Shown here: piece by piece, positions 8,982 to 17,789 of the stretch
How positions within the stretch are numbered: the first letter of the stretch is position 1
How the letters are laid out: each line of letters begins with the position of its first letter
Source of the DNA: Acidobacteriaceae bacterium
Lineage (GTDB): Bacteria > Acidobacteriota > Terriglobia > Terriglobales > Acidobacteriaceae
DNA length: 60,467 bases
Assembly: GCA_025352065.1 (NCBI GenBank)
Contig: JANXUC010000040.1
Span: 1-60,467 of the forward strand
Direction: 5' to 3'
Made by a program: the position numbers and the translations under genes
The notes under the pieces: model-generated
Told to the model about the DNA's origin: nothing
Seen by the model: only the letters and a program-made list of their open reading frames with translations
Databases searched by the model: none

Positions 8982-10065
8982 CTACCTTGCTGCTGGTCGC
9001 GAGGCTTTTTACTAACTCCGCAATCTCGCGGGCAGCGTTGGGATGTGCCATCCTTCGAGCCGCTTCGCACATCGCTTGCAACTTCCAAGGATCGGAAATC
9101 AGTCCTGCTATCAATGCTACTAACTTCGCCGCTGTCAGATCGCGTTCTTCCAGCATCACCGCCGCACCCACATTTTGCATGGCCTCCGCGTTGCGGCGCT
9201 GATGGTCGTCTGCTGATCTTGGAAATGGAACATAGACCGCTGGCTTGCCCGCCGCTGCGATCTCGGCGACCGTGCTCGCTCCTGAGCGGCAGAGGATTAA
9301 GTCCGCACGGGCGAAAGTGCCCGGCATGTCGTCGATAAACTTAGAGATTTCCGCTTTAATGCCAAGTTTCTCATACGCTTCAATCGTGGAGCTGTAGTCG
9401 CGCTCTCCGGTCTGATGGATGATTTGCAGATTAGGAGTCTTCTCGCGTAACCCGGAAACCGCTTCGCACATGGATTGATTGATAGCTCGAGCCCCTTGGC
9501 TCCCACCAAACACCAGCAGTATAGGCGGCCCGCCCGCTGCACGCATCTTCTCCCGCGAAGACAAATCGAAAAACTGGGCGCGTACCGGAACACCCGTGAC
9601 GTGGCAGTTGCGGAAATACTTTTTCGTTTCGTCGAAGTGCACGGCGGCGGCGGAGACAAATGGAGCCACAATTCTGTTGGCAAAGCCCGGAACCACGTTC
9701 GGTTCAAACGCCAGCATGGGAATGCGACGAAGTACGGCAGCAGCCATCGCGGGCCCGGACGCATATCCACCCACACCAATCACAACATCAGGGCGAAACT
9801 TGCGGAGGATTCTCAGCGCTGTCCAAATCGCAACGGGTAATCCGAAAAGCGTTTTTAGGCGCATCATCAGACTGACCTGATTCAAGGCGCCAACTTGGAT
9901 GAGCTCCAGAGGAAAACCTGCCGCCGGGACAAGCCGCGTCTCGATGCCGCGCGAGGTTCCAATAAACAAACAGTCCGCCGAATCGAGGGTCTGCAACTCG
10001 CGGGCTATGGCTAGCGCTGGGATGACATGGCCGCCGGTGCCGCCTCCCGCCAGGATTACTCGCAT
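8968..10065 (-). CDS. murG: UDP-N-acetylglucosamine--lipid I transferase MurG
   Basis: A 365-residue GT28-family glycosyltransferase acting at the inner face of the membrane to make lipid II. The N-terminal Gly-rich loop is ILAGGGTGGHVIPALAIA. A second Gly-rich stretch is VGVGGYASGPAMAAAV. The UDP-GlcNAc-binding C-terminal domain has VFGGSQGARAINQ, HQTGERDY, LILCRSGASTVAEIAAAGKP and FPRSADDHQRRNAEAM. Length is normal. It starts 6 bp after ftsW and ends within the TTAGC heptad repeat, 17 bp before murC, so translational coupling along ftsW-murG-murC is likely. Confidence 0.98.
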   Translation of the reverse strand: MRVILAGGGTGGHVIPALAIARELQTLDSADCLFIGTSRGIETRLVPAAGFPLELIQVGALNQVSLMMRLKTLFGLPVAIWTALRILRKFRPDVVIGVGGYASGPAMAAAVLRRIPMLAFEPNVVPGFANRIVAPFVSAAAVHFDETKKYFRNCHVTGVPVRAQFFDLSSREKMRAAGGPPILLVFGGSQGARAINQSMCEAVSGLREKTPNLQIIHQTGERDYSSTIEAYEKLGIKAEISKFIDDMPGTFARADLILCRSGASTVAEIAAAGKPAVYVPFPRSADDHQRRNAEAMQNVGAAVMLEERDLTAAKLVALIAGLISDPWKLQAMCEAARRMAHPNAAREIAELVKSLATSSKVEANG

Positions 10066-10071
10066 GGCGCT

Positions 10072-11163
10072 CTATTCTATCTGCTTGGAGATGTTCAGCA
10101 ATACGCCGGCACAAAGTAGCATGACAAAAATCGACGATCCGCCGTACGAAACAAACGGCAGCGGGATGCCCTTGGTCGGCATAAGACCCAGCACAACGCT
10201 GACGTTGATAAATGCCTGGAGGCACACCATGCAGGTGATTCCGGTGGCCATCAAACGCCCAAACGGGTCTTCAATCTTGAGCGCGATACGCACGCCACGA
10301 ACCAGGAAAATGGCAAACATCGTAACCACCACCACTGCGCCGATCAAACCCAGTTCTTCGGAGATGACGGCAAAAATGAAATCCGTATGCGGCTCCGGCA
10401 AATAGAACAGCTTCTGCTTCCCTTCCATTAAGCCCACGCCAGTCAAGCCACCGGTGCTCACCGCGATGAGCGACTGGATCATGTGGAAGCCGCGTCCTTG
10501 CGGGTCGGCAAAGGGATTCAAGAAAGCCAGCATGCGATCCCTTCGCCAGCTGACGTGGAAAAGCAGGAAATAAAGTGGGAGTAAAGAAGCCACGAAAGCG
10601 TAGCCAAAATACCTCGCACGCATTCCGGCTACAAACATGACGCTCGCCGTAATTCCTGCACAGGCGATTGCGGTACCCAAATCCGGTTGCAAAACAATGA
10701 GAGCGAGAAACACGAGTGTCGGAGCGACGGCTGGCAGCAGCGTATTCCGCCAGTCGTCAATGGATTTCAGCCGGTTATGTAAGAAGAATGCTAGAAACAA
10801 GATCAGAGCGGGCTTGGCCAACTCCGAAGGTTGCAACGAGAACCCACCGAAGCGAATCCAGCGGTGCGTATTGTGCGAACGATCTAAGAAGAAGACGCCG
10901 ATCAATAAGAGCGTGGTGAATCCGAGCGTGCAAAAAACCAACGCCGGGCTCTTATACCGGCGATAATCCACGCGCATCGCCAGCAACATGGCAATCAGTC
11001 CTGCTACTGCCCACGCCGTTTGCTTGAAAAGAAAAGTTGAGGCTGATCCGAAACGCTCTTTTGCCATGACGGCCGAAGCACTGAATACCATCACCAAGCC
11101 AATAAATACGAGCAGAAGGACGACGGTGAAGAGCCAACGGTCGACGCTAACGCGCTTTGCCAT
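10072..11163 (-). CDS. ftsW: SEDS-family peptidoglycan polymerase FtsW
   Basis: About 363 residues with some ten membrane helices, beginning MAKRVSVDRWLFTVVLLLVF. The frame is open far upstream, but the upstream part is not FtsW-like and ATG 11163 precisely matches the family start, so I used it. SEDS features are the PSELAKPALILFLAFFLHN segment, VLQPDLGTAI, FHMIQSLIAVSTGG and ISEELGLIGAVVVV. The end segment is INVSVVLGLMPTKGIPLPFVSYGG. FtsW polymerises lipid II with its partner PBP at the septum. It heads the minus-strand dcw run. The promoter probably lies in the 254-bp divergent gap with the 11418 gene. Confidence 0.96.
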   Translation of the reverse strand: MAKRVSVDRWLFTVVLLLVFIGLVMVFSASAVMAKERFGSASTFLFKQTAWAVAGLIAMLLAMRVDYRRYKSPALVFCTLGFTTLLLIGVFFLDRSHNTHRWIRFGGFSLQPSELAKPALILFLAFFLHNRLKSIDDWRNTLLPAVAPTLVFLALIVLQPDLGTAIACAGITASVMFVAGMRARYFGYAFVASLLPLYFLLFHVSWRRDRMLAFLNPFADPQGRGFHMIQSLIAVSTGGLTGVGLMEGKQKLFYLPEPHTDFIFAVISEELGLIGAVVVVTMFAIFLVRGVRIALKIEDPFGRLMATGITCMVCLQAFINVSVVLGLMPTKGIPLPFVSYGGSSIFVMLLCAGVLLNISKQIE

Positions 11164-11417
11164 GCAAACTTTCAGCCTCACTTGAAGTACTTTTGAGCAA
11201 TAGTCAAGTTTTATCATCGAAGCTGTACAGGGCGGAATGACTGGGTAGATTCGCTGGGGCTCGCTTGACAACCGGAAACCGAAAGATGCATTCTTTCTGC
11301 GGTCGGTTCCAGCAGCTGTTCCCCTCTCGCTGGTTCGGGCTCCGTTGACACCAAGCGCCAAGAATTGGCTGTTTTTGATTTTCAACCCTAGACAAACTCT
11401 CAGGAGAGGTGTATTGC

Positions 11418-11915
11418 ATGAAACCAAATCGAATCGCGCGTATTTTCGTAACCTGTGTTGCGTTTTCCTTGCTGGCCATGCCAGTTTCGGCCAAATCAAA
11501 GCAGAAACTGACTCCGGAAGAATTGGCGGCTGTAGCCACTACTGTTACCGGCAAACTTGTGTACACAGCAACCATCACCCTTAGCTCGACGTTTCCTGCA
11601 GCCGATGTAATCTCCTGCACTGGGGAAGCGATTTTGCTGGACCTGGGGAGTGGCAGTGAAATCATCGAGACCGCTTCCGTTGCGGCCACTCGAAGCGGCA
11701 CAACCGCCACCTGCACGGCGACGATCCCATATTCGTGGAGTTTGGTCACACCCACCACGGATATGGTGTCGGTGAACTTCAACATCAATGTACCCGCCAC
11801 GCCCTCGACGCCTGCGGCTTTGCTGCCCAATCGCGTAAGCAGCCGCGGGCTCGGCTCGATCAAAGTCCCCGCCAATGGCACCACGACAACCTTTACCGTC
11901 AAAGCCACGATCTAG
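11418..11915 (+). CDS. Small secreted protein of unknown function
   Basis: A 165-residue protein starting at the ATG at 11418, with an AGGAGAGG ribosome site just upstream. An upstream TTG in the same frame is less likely. Residues 1-23 form a Sec signal peptide ending in PVSAKS. The mature part is Ser/Thr/Ala/Val-rich with beta-strand-like alternation (LVYTATITLSST, TATCTATIPYSWS, TTTFTVKATI). It has two cysteines that could form a disulphide. I do not recognise a family. It could be a small immunoglobulin-like or adhesin-like envelope protein. It is monocistronic and followed by a strong terminator. Confidence 0.75.
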   Translation: MKPNRIARIFVTCVAFSLLAMPVSAKSKQKLTPEELAAVATTVTGKLVYTATITLSSTFPAADVISCTGEAILLDLGSGSEIIETASVAATRSGTTATCTATIPYSWSLVTPTTDMVSVNFNINVPATPSTPAALLPNRVSSRGLGSIKVPANGTTTTFTVKATI

Positions 11916-11936
11916 TTACTGCAGTAGAGTTGCAAC

Positions 11937-11969
11937 AAAAAGGCGGACCTTGGGAGGTCCGCCTTTTTT
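11937..11969. terminator. Bidirectional rho-independent terminator
   Basis: AGGCGGACCT (11941-11950), loop TGGG, AGGTCCGCCT (11955-11964). An A4 run on the left and a T6 run on the right make it work in both directions. It sits between the convergent secreted-protein gene and the GH36 lipoprotein gene. Confidence 0.95.
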
Positions 11970-11986
11970 GTTCACGAGAAACGAAA

Positions 11987-14227
11987 CTATTCTCTCGTGG
12001 TTTCCACCAACAAGCTTCCCGTAAACTCCGCAACCATAGACGGACTGGCTGCGTCGACTTCGCCTAAGTCCTTGTCGTTCGCGTAATCATGAACGCGATA
12101 CTTCCCGGCAGGCAGACCGCGCAGCTCAATCTTGCCTTTCCAGGCAGCATCGGCTTTGGGCGAGAAGAAGGCATAGTACATCTTGCCATCCTTCTCAATC
12201 GCGTATGCTTCCGGCGAGTCATAGCCGTAGACGTATAAGTCCTTGAACTCGCCTTTCGAAAGCATCTTCGAGTTATACAAAGCGGTCCACTTTTTCCAGT
12301 GTTCTTCCTTGTCCGGAGTGAGCGCAACTTTCGCAAACTTAGGATTGTTGTCGCCCCAGGTAAATTTCGTACCCACCACTCCGCCTGTTCCTATAGTTGA
12401 GGCAAAGTCGCGACCAACTTCCCGATACTGCCCCGGCTTCGTTTGTGGCATGTCCGAGAGTTCTACGTGATCGCCATATACCGCGGCGTTCGGGCCAAGC
12501 AGAGCTTTGTACCACTTGATGCGGCGACGCACTTGTACTGCTCCTACCGGATCGGCTGTAACGGCCTGGTCCATGGAGCCTAGCCAAGCCAGGTTCGGCG
12601 TCGTGCCGCAGGGACAAATCTGCGTTACGCTTTCCGGCTTCAGAGCACGCGTCGTCTGGTAAATCACCCTGTAGACATCGGCCATCGCGTTGGTAGATTC
12701 CTGCGGCGACTTATGATGATGCTTCGGGTTGTAGCACGCCGGGACTGTATAAATATTGTCCAGCTTGTGGCCGTCGAAGCCCCAATCGCGGATGAACTTC
12801 TCCGTCAGCTTTTTGTAATACTCCTGCACTTCTGGCAGCGACGGATCGAGAATTGCGAGATCACGGAAGACGCGCGCCGGTTTGCCATCTTTGCCAAGCA
12901 CAAGCCAGTCCGGATGTTCCTTCACTACTTTGGACACGATGTATTTGTGCGATTCCCACTTGCCGTGGCCATCCTCTACCACCAACGGATACCACCAGAG
13001 CTGGGCATAGATACCCTCTTTGTGGAAATCATCGGCCATCTTCTTAATGGAATCGCCGGGGAAGGTTTCCGGACGCGGATCCCAGTCGCCGTAAGTGGTA
13101 AACCAACGATCGTCCAGCGTAGCCCACTTGATACCCAGCTCTTTCAATTTTGGAATGGTTCCCAACATCTGAGCGGGAGTTACGTTGAACTCATAGCCCC
13201 AGCCGCACCACGCGATGCCGTAGTCCTGGTCATTCGGTTTGGCCACGGTCCAGCCTTCTTTTTGCAACGCCAGCGAGTAGGTCCGCAGGGGCTCGTAAAA
13301 ATCTCCGTGATAGACCGCGACAAAGGTCCTTGGAGTTGCAAACGAATCGCCCGGCTTCAAGATTGTTTTTGGCGCCAACGTCAAGCTGGTTTGGATGCGC
13401 TTATCCGCGGCAACGCTCACCGGTAGCGACAGAACTAGAGGCAAGGTTTCAATGTGGCCAATCGCCTCACCAACATTCGCTGTCCAGAAAGCATTGACTG
13501 GAATGCCGCCGCCCGTGCCTTGTTTGGGCACCACATCCCCCATCAGATTCGGACGCGAAAACTTGGCGGGAATCTGCAGGATCTCGTCCTGTCCCCAAGT
13601 AAAGCTGGCACCCTCAAATGACCAGAGTGAATGCGGCGCAACTTTCGCGTCCACCAGCGAAGCATTGATGCGATGCTCCTGCGTACTCACGCCATCCAGC
13701 GCAACATCCTTGGCACCGGCGTTCTTGTAAGAGGTAGTTACCAGCGCCATGCCGGGAAAATCGTCGTAGACTTCGACGGTCAGCGTTTCGTCCAAGCCGG
13801 ACGCAGCGCTGTGTCCGCTTATATCAATTCGCTTACCAAGAGTTCCCAGTTTGCCGGTCGCTTCTGTAACCGCAGGCCTAGTAAGATCAAGAACAAAATC
13901 GCGGACTGGTTTCCCAGCCAGAGTCACTCCACCGCCCGAAGCGTCCGCCATAGGATCGTCGAGAGTCAGGCGCTGGCCATCGCGCAGAAGGAACGCTTGC
14001 ACATAGCCGTGCGGAGTAACATCAAATTCAGCGTCCTTAGTCTTAACGACCAATGGACCCGTCGCAGCAGGAGCAACCTCGACCTGGGAAATTGCCGCTA
14101 CTTTCGGCACTGAAGCCACAGGACTGCTGGCTTGCTGCTTCTCACACCCTTGCAGAAGCACTAAGCTACAAGCGGCAGCAACCAAGACCTGATATCCAGA
14201 AGCTTTCCAACCAAAACCTGTCCTCAT
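11987..14227 (-). CDS. Exported GH36-type alpha-galactosidase/raffinose-synthase-like lipoprotein
   Basis: A 746-residue protein. The leader ends in the lipobox LLQGC (cysteine about residue 28), so it is probably an envelope lipoprotein. Residues 60-330 look like the N-terminal beta-sandwich of GH36. The TIM barrel follows, with WCGWGYEFNVTPAQML and ATLDDRWFTTYGDWDP. The nucleophile-type K-x-D motif is in GFDGHKLDNIYTVP, and a likely acid/base Asp is in QAVTADPVGAV. A C-terminal beta domain closes the protein. Members hydrolyse or transfer alpha-galactosyl or related alpha-linked sugars; the exact substrate cannot be read here. It has an AGGAGA ribosome site and lies 46 bp after the amidohydrolase gene in the same direction, suggesting co-transcription. 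Confidence 0.85.
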   Translation of the reverse strand: MRTGFGWKASGYQVLVAAACSLVLLQGCEKQQASSPVASVPKVAAISQVEVAPAATGPLVVKTKDAEFDVTPHGYVQAFLLRDGQRLTLDDPMADASGGGVTLAGKPVRDFVLDLTRPAVTEATGKLGTLGKRIDISGHSAASGLDETLTVEVYDDFPGMALVTTSYKNAGAKDVALDGVSTQEHRINASLVDAKVAPHSLWSFEGASFTWGQDEILQIPAKFSRPNLMGDVVPKQGTGGGIPVNAFWTANVGEAIGHIETLPLVLSLPVSVAADKRIQTSLTLAPKTILKPGDSFATPRTFVAVYHGDFYEPLRTYSLALQKEGWTVAKPNDQDYGIAWCGWGYEFNVTPAQMLGTIPKLKELGIKWATLDDRWFTTYGDWDPRPETFPGDSIKKMADDFHKEGIYAQLWWYPLVVEDGHGKWESHKYIVSKVVKEHPDWLVLGKDGKPARVFRDLAILDPSLPEVQEYYKKLTEKFIRDWGFDGHKLDNIYTVPACYNPKHHHKSPQESTNAMADVYRVIYQTTRALKPESVTQICPCGTTPNLAWLGSMDQAVTADPVGAVQVRRRIKWYKALLGPNAAVYGDHVELSDMPQTKPGQYREVGRDFASTIGTGGVVGTKFTWGDNNPKFAKVALTPDKEEHWKKWTALYNSKMLSKGEFKDLYVYGYDSPEAYAIEKDGKMYYAFFSPKADAAWKGKIELRGLPAGKYRVHDYANDKDLGEVDAASPSMVAEFTGSLLVETTRE

Positions 14228-14240
14228 CGTGTTCTCCTTA

Positions 14241-14280
14241 AGAGTGTTGCTTGCTACTTCAGAGTGTTGCTTGTTACTTC
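14241..14280. repeat. Two tandem 20-bp repeats at the amidohydrolase stop codon
   Basis: Two adjacent copies of AGAGTGTTGCTTGYTACTTC differ at one base (C or T). The right-hand copy contains the amidohydrolase stop (TTA, 14274-14276). The left copy abuts the ribosome site of the downstream GH36 gene. It looks like a recent short tandem duplication that lengthened the spacer. Confidence 0.85.
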
Positions 14281-15422
14281 GTCGCTAGGCTTGCGCCCTT
14301 AAACTTGCTAAACAGCTTCTCGGCGTTCAGGTGATAGATCTTTTCCAGCACAGGGTCGGGCAAATTCAGCCCGGATATCGTCCACCGCCCCTGCGACGGC
14401 GATCCCCAATAGTCGAAAGCTTCGTCGTCCGTCTCCAGCCAGCGGAAATTGTTTTGATACATGTCTACATCCGGAGTGTTGTCGCTGCCAAACATCACGC
14501 GGTCTTGATAATCCATAAAGAGCTTGCGCGCGCGGCGCGGTTGACGACCAAGCTCCGCTTCCCTCGCTCCGAACTCGATCACAGTATTCGGCAAGCGATC
14601 CAGCATTTCGGCGACATTGCTCAGATTCTCTGGCCAATTGCCAGCGTGCAGCACGATAAACGTCGTGTGCGGATGTTTCGTAAACATGCGATTGCGGGCC
14701 GCCAATAACTCCTCAAAGCTGGGAAATTGCGGGCCGTAGAAACTCCAATCGGGATGTTCATTCAATTCTTCGTAACGCTCGTTTTCGCCGTCAATGGGAT
14801 GAAAAAAGGCTTCCGGATCCGCAATGTGGATAGCGACCGGAATCCCGAGCCGCCCGCACTCTTCCCACACCGGATCCATGCGCGGATCGTCGACCGTGAT
14901 CAGTTTTCCGGTCTTATCTTTGATTCCGAGCCCCAGCTCTTTCAGAATTTTGTACCCGCGCGCGCCGCGCCGAACCGCATCGTCAAGTTGCTTGACCATG
15001 AGGTCGCTGAAATTGGAATCGTCAATCTTGCTCCAATCCGGTTGCGCAAATACGACGAACCGACCCGGATAAGGCTTCACCATCTCATCCATGACTTTTT
15101 GCAACTGCTCGCCCCATCCACCGGTCAAAATCACCATGCTCTTGATATTGAGCTGGTCCATTCTTTGGACCATTTCCGCTGGTGGAATGCGGTCTCCAAT
15201 CCCTCTGGCGTCGTTCACATGCTGGTGCATGTCGATCACGGGGAACTTGGCACGAAGCACCGGGGTCTGCTTCACGTGCAACATCGACTTGGGATGGAAA
15301 TCCTTCAGCAACAGAGTTTTTTTTTGCTCGGCGTCGGCCGCGGACTTGTAACCGATTTGAGCATGCAACCCGGCAAGAAACACAGAGCCAACTGCGAACG
15401 TCAGGAGAAATCGTTTCTTCAT
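14274..15422 (-). CDS. Exported amidohydrolase (Amidohydro_2 family)
   Basis: A 382-residue protein with a Sec signal (MKKRFLLTFAVGSVFLAGLHA). The metal-dependent TIM barrel of the Amidohydro_2 family shows the first HxH in VIDMHQHVND (about residues 65-70). A strand-5-type His is in IPVAIHIADPEAFF, a strand-6 His in TFIVLHAGNWPE, and a final Asp in VMFGSDNTPDVDMY. This family includes decarboxylases and lactonases; the substrate is unknown. The gene precedes the GH36 lipoprotein gene, so a role in processing a sugar-derived or aromatic compound in the periplasm is possible but unproven. Confidence 0.85.
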   Translation of the reverse strand: MKKRFLLTFAVGSVFLAGLHAQIGYKSAADAEQKKTLLLKDFHPKSMLHVKQTPVLRAKFPVIDMHQHVNDARGIGDRIPPAEMVQRMDQLNIKSMVILTGGWGEQLQKVMDEMVKPYPGRFVVFAQPDWSKIDDSNFSDLMVKQLDDAVRRGARGYKILKELGLGIKDKTGKLITVDDPRMDPVWEECGRLGIPVAIHIADPEAFFHPIDGENERYEELNEHPDWSFYGPQFPSFEELLAARNRMFTKHPHTTFIVLHAGNWPENLSNVAEMLDRLPNTVIEFGAREAELGRQPRRARKLFMDYQDRVMFGSDNTPDVDMYQNNFRWLETDDEAFDYWGSPSQGRWTISGLNLPDPVLEKIYHLNAEKLFSKFKGASLATK

Positions 15423-15491
15423 TCAAGTTTCCTTTCCAGCAAGCAAATCGCAAAACCAGCTCTTCAATTCTGTAGTAGTGTATACGTTAGA

Positions 15492-15503
15492 GTAATATAT
15501 TAC
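15492..15503. promoter_or_regulatory. Perfect 12-bp palindrome in the divergent promoter region
   Basis: GTAATATATTAC is a perfect inverted repeat located 70 bp upstream of the amidohydrolase gene and 158 bp upstream of the MFS gene. Its position between divergent genes and its AT content suit a repressor site or extended promoter, but no regulator gene is next to it. Confidence 0.35.
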
Positions 15504-15637
15504 GAAATGAAATGTAACAATTCGAAGCGTTGAAACGATACCTCTGTTTTATGCCGGATGCAGCGATTCCTTGCAGATTCATTTTCTGGAATCAAACTGG
15601 GCAAGAGCTCCTGAACAGAGCTTCCGGTTAGCGCACG

Positions 15638-15643
15638 TATAAT
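15638..15643 (+). promoter_or_regulatory. Candidate -10 element for the MFS gene
   Basis: A consensus TATAAT lies 17 bp before the GTG start, which would give a very short leader. No good -35 hexamer is present at 16-18 bp spacing, so this is only a candidate. Confidence 0.3.
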
Positions 15644-15660
15644 CGCTGCTGAGAATACGC

Positions 15661-16854
15661 GTGACTTCGACCCCGTTAACGCAGCAAAGACTTGCCAGCT
15701 CCGTTTTGGCTTTTTGGATTCACGCCCAATTCATTTTGATCGGCGTCACGACGGTATTACTTGGGCCATTGCTCCCCGCCATCGCGGAACATTGGTCGAT
15801 GCGCGATCTGCAATCCGGATATTTCTTTCCTGCCCAGTTTGCGGGCAACATGCTCGGCAGCCTGCTCTCGACACGTTTATTGCCTCGGTGGGGATTTGCG
15901 CGCTTGTGCGCAGGCGGAATGGGACTCCTGTTCCTCGGTCTTGGAATTTTCGCTCTCGGCTCGCGGCAAGTCGGTATGGCGGGAATATTTCTCAACGGCC
16001 TCGGTATGGGACTTGCCATAGTTGCTTCCAATCTCTGGGCCGCCGAAAGCAATCCCGCGCGGCGGGCTTCTGCCCTGAGCCTGCTGAATTTTTCCTGGGG
16101 AATTGGAGCGGTTGCCTGCCCCCTGTTGATTGCAGCCGGGTTACACTTACTGCCCCTGACGCGCTTGCTTCCGGCACTCGCAGTCTTTCCGCTGCTTTTT
16201 GCTATTCGCTTTGTGAGCCTCCCCACGACGACAACCCACGCATCCGACGATTCGATGGAAGAACTGCCTGCGGCTGCATGGCAACCCTTCTCATTTGGAC
16301 TCATTGCAATCCTGTCGTTCTTCTATGTTGGCACGGAAACGGCTCTCGGCGGGTGGATCGCTTCCTACGCGCAGGCGTTCGGCTCAGTCTCGACCATTGC
16401 TGCGGCCTTGGCTCCGTCAGCATTTTGGGCGGGATTGCTTCTAGGGCGCGGACTAGCGCCCCAGGTCCTGAGCCGTCATCGGGAACACACCATCTTCACC
16501 CTCGGCCTGCTCATGGCGTTGCTGGGAACCGCTCTGATATTGACCACTCATCTGGTACCGGTTTTGCTTGTCGGCACTACGCTGGCTGGTCTCGGTCTGG
16601 CGGCGTTGTACCCGATCCTGCTGGCTGTTATGTCGAGAGAGTTTGGGCCGCACAGTAAGCGTCTGGCTGGTTACATCTTTGCGTGTAGTGGGATGGGAGC
16701 TGCGATCATCCCATTCGTGGTTGGAGCAATTTCGTCCCACACAGGAAGTCGTCGCGCAGGACTCGCGCTCGTACTCTTCACCATCACCTGTCTTCTGGCC
16801 GTAAGCCTCGCCTTTTCCAAGCGGCTGGCGTTCAACTCCCGAGAAGTGACTTAA
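15661..16854 (+). CDS. MFS transporter (sugar-permease-like)
   Basis: A 397-residue inner-membrane protein with about 12 hydrophobic helices, starting at a GTG (MTSTPLTQQRLASSVL). It is major facilitator superfamily, closest in feel to the FucP/Glu-Gal-Man permease-like group: an N-terminal helix-2/3 region with FFPAQFAGNMLGSLLSTRLL and a helix-4/5 region with GLGMGLAIVASNLWAAE. The central loop is hydrophilic and short. It is divergent from the amidohydrolase/GH36 pair, so it may import the product of those exported enzymes. The substrate is not readable from sequence. Confidence 0.85.
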   Translation: MTSTPLTQQRLASSVLAFWIHAQFILIGVTTVLLGPLLPAIAEHWSMRDLQSGYFFPAQFAGNMLGSLLSTRLLPRWGFARLCAGGMGLLFLGLGIFALGSRQVGMAGIFLNGLGMGLAIVASNLWAAESNPARRASALSLLNFSWGIGAVACPLLIAAGLHLLPLTRLLPALAVFPLLFAIRFVSLPTTTTHASDDSMEELPAAAWQPFSFGLIAILSFFYVGTETALGGWIASYAQAFGSVSTIAAALAPSAFWAGLLLGRGLAPQVLSRHREHTIFTLGLLMALLGTALILTTHLVPVLLVGTTLAGLGLAALYPILLAVMSREFGPHSKRLAGYIFACSGMGAAIIPFVVGAISSHTGSRRAGLALVLFTITCLLAVSLAFSKRLAFNSREVT

Positions 16855-16914
16855 CGCCTCAAATTGTGACTTTTGGGCTTGTGGCGAATCACACCATCAT
16901 CAAGGAGCAGCCAA

Positions 16915-17676
16915 ATGATAAGTTCTTCTCGATTTTTTCTCTTAATGTCAGCTCTTACTCTCTTAGCGAGCACGAGCATGGCGACTACGCAAAGAAGTAA
17001 TCCCGTGGTGGTTGAACTCTTCACCTCGGAGGGCTGTTCGAGCTGCCCGGCGGCGGACGCAATCCTGAGTAAACTGCGCAGCGAAGGGACTGTTGACGGC
17101 GCCGAAGTTTTGATCCTCGGTGAGCATGTGGACTATTGGAATAGCCCTGGTTGGTCGGATGGTTTCTCGTCCGCTGCACTCACCCAGCGCCAGGCAGACT
17201 ATGCTGGCCGCTTTGATCTAAATTCTTCTTACACTCCACAGATGGTCATCGACGGCCATGTCGAGTTGGTCGGTAACGGTGAGAGTGCTGTCCGCCGTCA
17301 GTTGGCCCTGGCTGCACACTCGTCGAAACCAGCTCAAGTGAGCCTGAACTGGGGCACGGACCGAAGACTGCAGGTGCATGTCGAGGGCGCGAACGAAGTG
17401 AGCGGCAAAGTTCTCTTGGCTATCACGGAAGACGGACTCTCCAGCAAAGTCGGAGGCGGAGAGAACGGCGGTCGTGTGCTGCGCCACAGCGGCGTAGTGC
17501 GGGACTTGCGTGAGATCGGCTCTCTGAAGCAAGGCAAGTTCTCTGAAACCGTAAAGCCTGTTCGCCAATCCGACTGGAAGATCGAGAATCTAAGAGCGAT
17601 TGTGTTCGTGCAGAAGCCTGGACATGGAGATGTCCTGGGTGCGGCGTCGCTGGGTTACACGGGCTCCGCTCAGTAA
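16915..17676 (+). CDS. DUF1223 thioredoxin-fold exported protein
   Basis: A 253-residue protein. The ATG at 16915 has an AAGGAG site 7 bp upstream and opens a signal peptide (MISSSRFFLLMSALTLLAST). DUF1223 features are VVELFTSEGCSSCPAADAIL, with a CxxC pair in a thioredoxin-like fold, HVDYWNSPGWSDGFSS, and YTPQMVIDGHVELVG. The family is predicted to be periplasmic and thiol-active, but no member's function is firmly established. It is convergent with the DUF4097 pseudogene and separated from it by a GC-rich hairpin. Confidence 0.88.
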   Translation: MISSSRFFLLMSALTLLASTSMATTQRSNPVVVELFTSEGCSSCPAADAILSKLRSEGTVDGAEVLILGEHVDYWNSPGWSDGFSSAALTQRQADYAGRFDLNSSYTPQMVIDGHVELVGNGESAVRRQLALAAHSSKPAQVSLNWGTDRRLQVHVEGANEVSGKVLLAITEDGLSSKVGGGENGGRVLRHSGVVRDLREIGSLKQGKFSETVKPVRQSDWKIENLRAIVFVQKPGHGDVLGAASLGYTGSAQ

Positions 17677-17709
17677 GCGAACTGCAGATTCCCTCCCCCG
17701 GCAAAAAGT

Positions 17710-17742
17710 GGCGGACGCGATGATCTCAGAAGCGCGTCCGCC
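17710..17742. terminator. GC-rich hairpin between convergent genes
   Basis: GGCGGACGCG (17710-17719) pairs perfectly with CGCGTCCGCC (17733-17742) around a 13-base loop. There is no following T-tract, so it may be a rho-dependent or transcript-stabilising hairpin. Its place between two convergent genes supports a termination role. Confidence 0.6.
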
Positions 17743-17789
17743 TAGTTGGTGTAGGCATCATTGCCCCGCCCGCTTTCCCTCCGCTCGCC

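Noticed and set aside
10072-11499. ftsW with a 112-residue N-terminal extension
   Set aside because: The extra codons do not resemble FtsW and lie in the divergent promoter region; ATG 11163 matches the family start.
11204-11908. 234-codon minus-strand frame opposite the small secreted protein
   Set aside because: The plus-strand gene has a strong ribosome site, signal peptide and terminator; the minus frame has none of these and runs into the ftsW leader.
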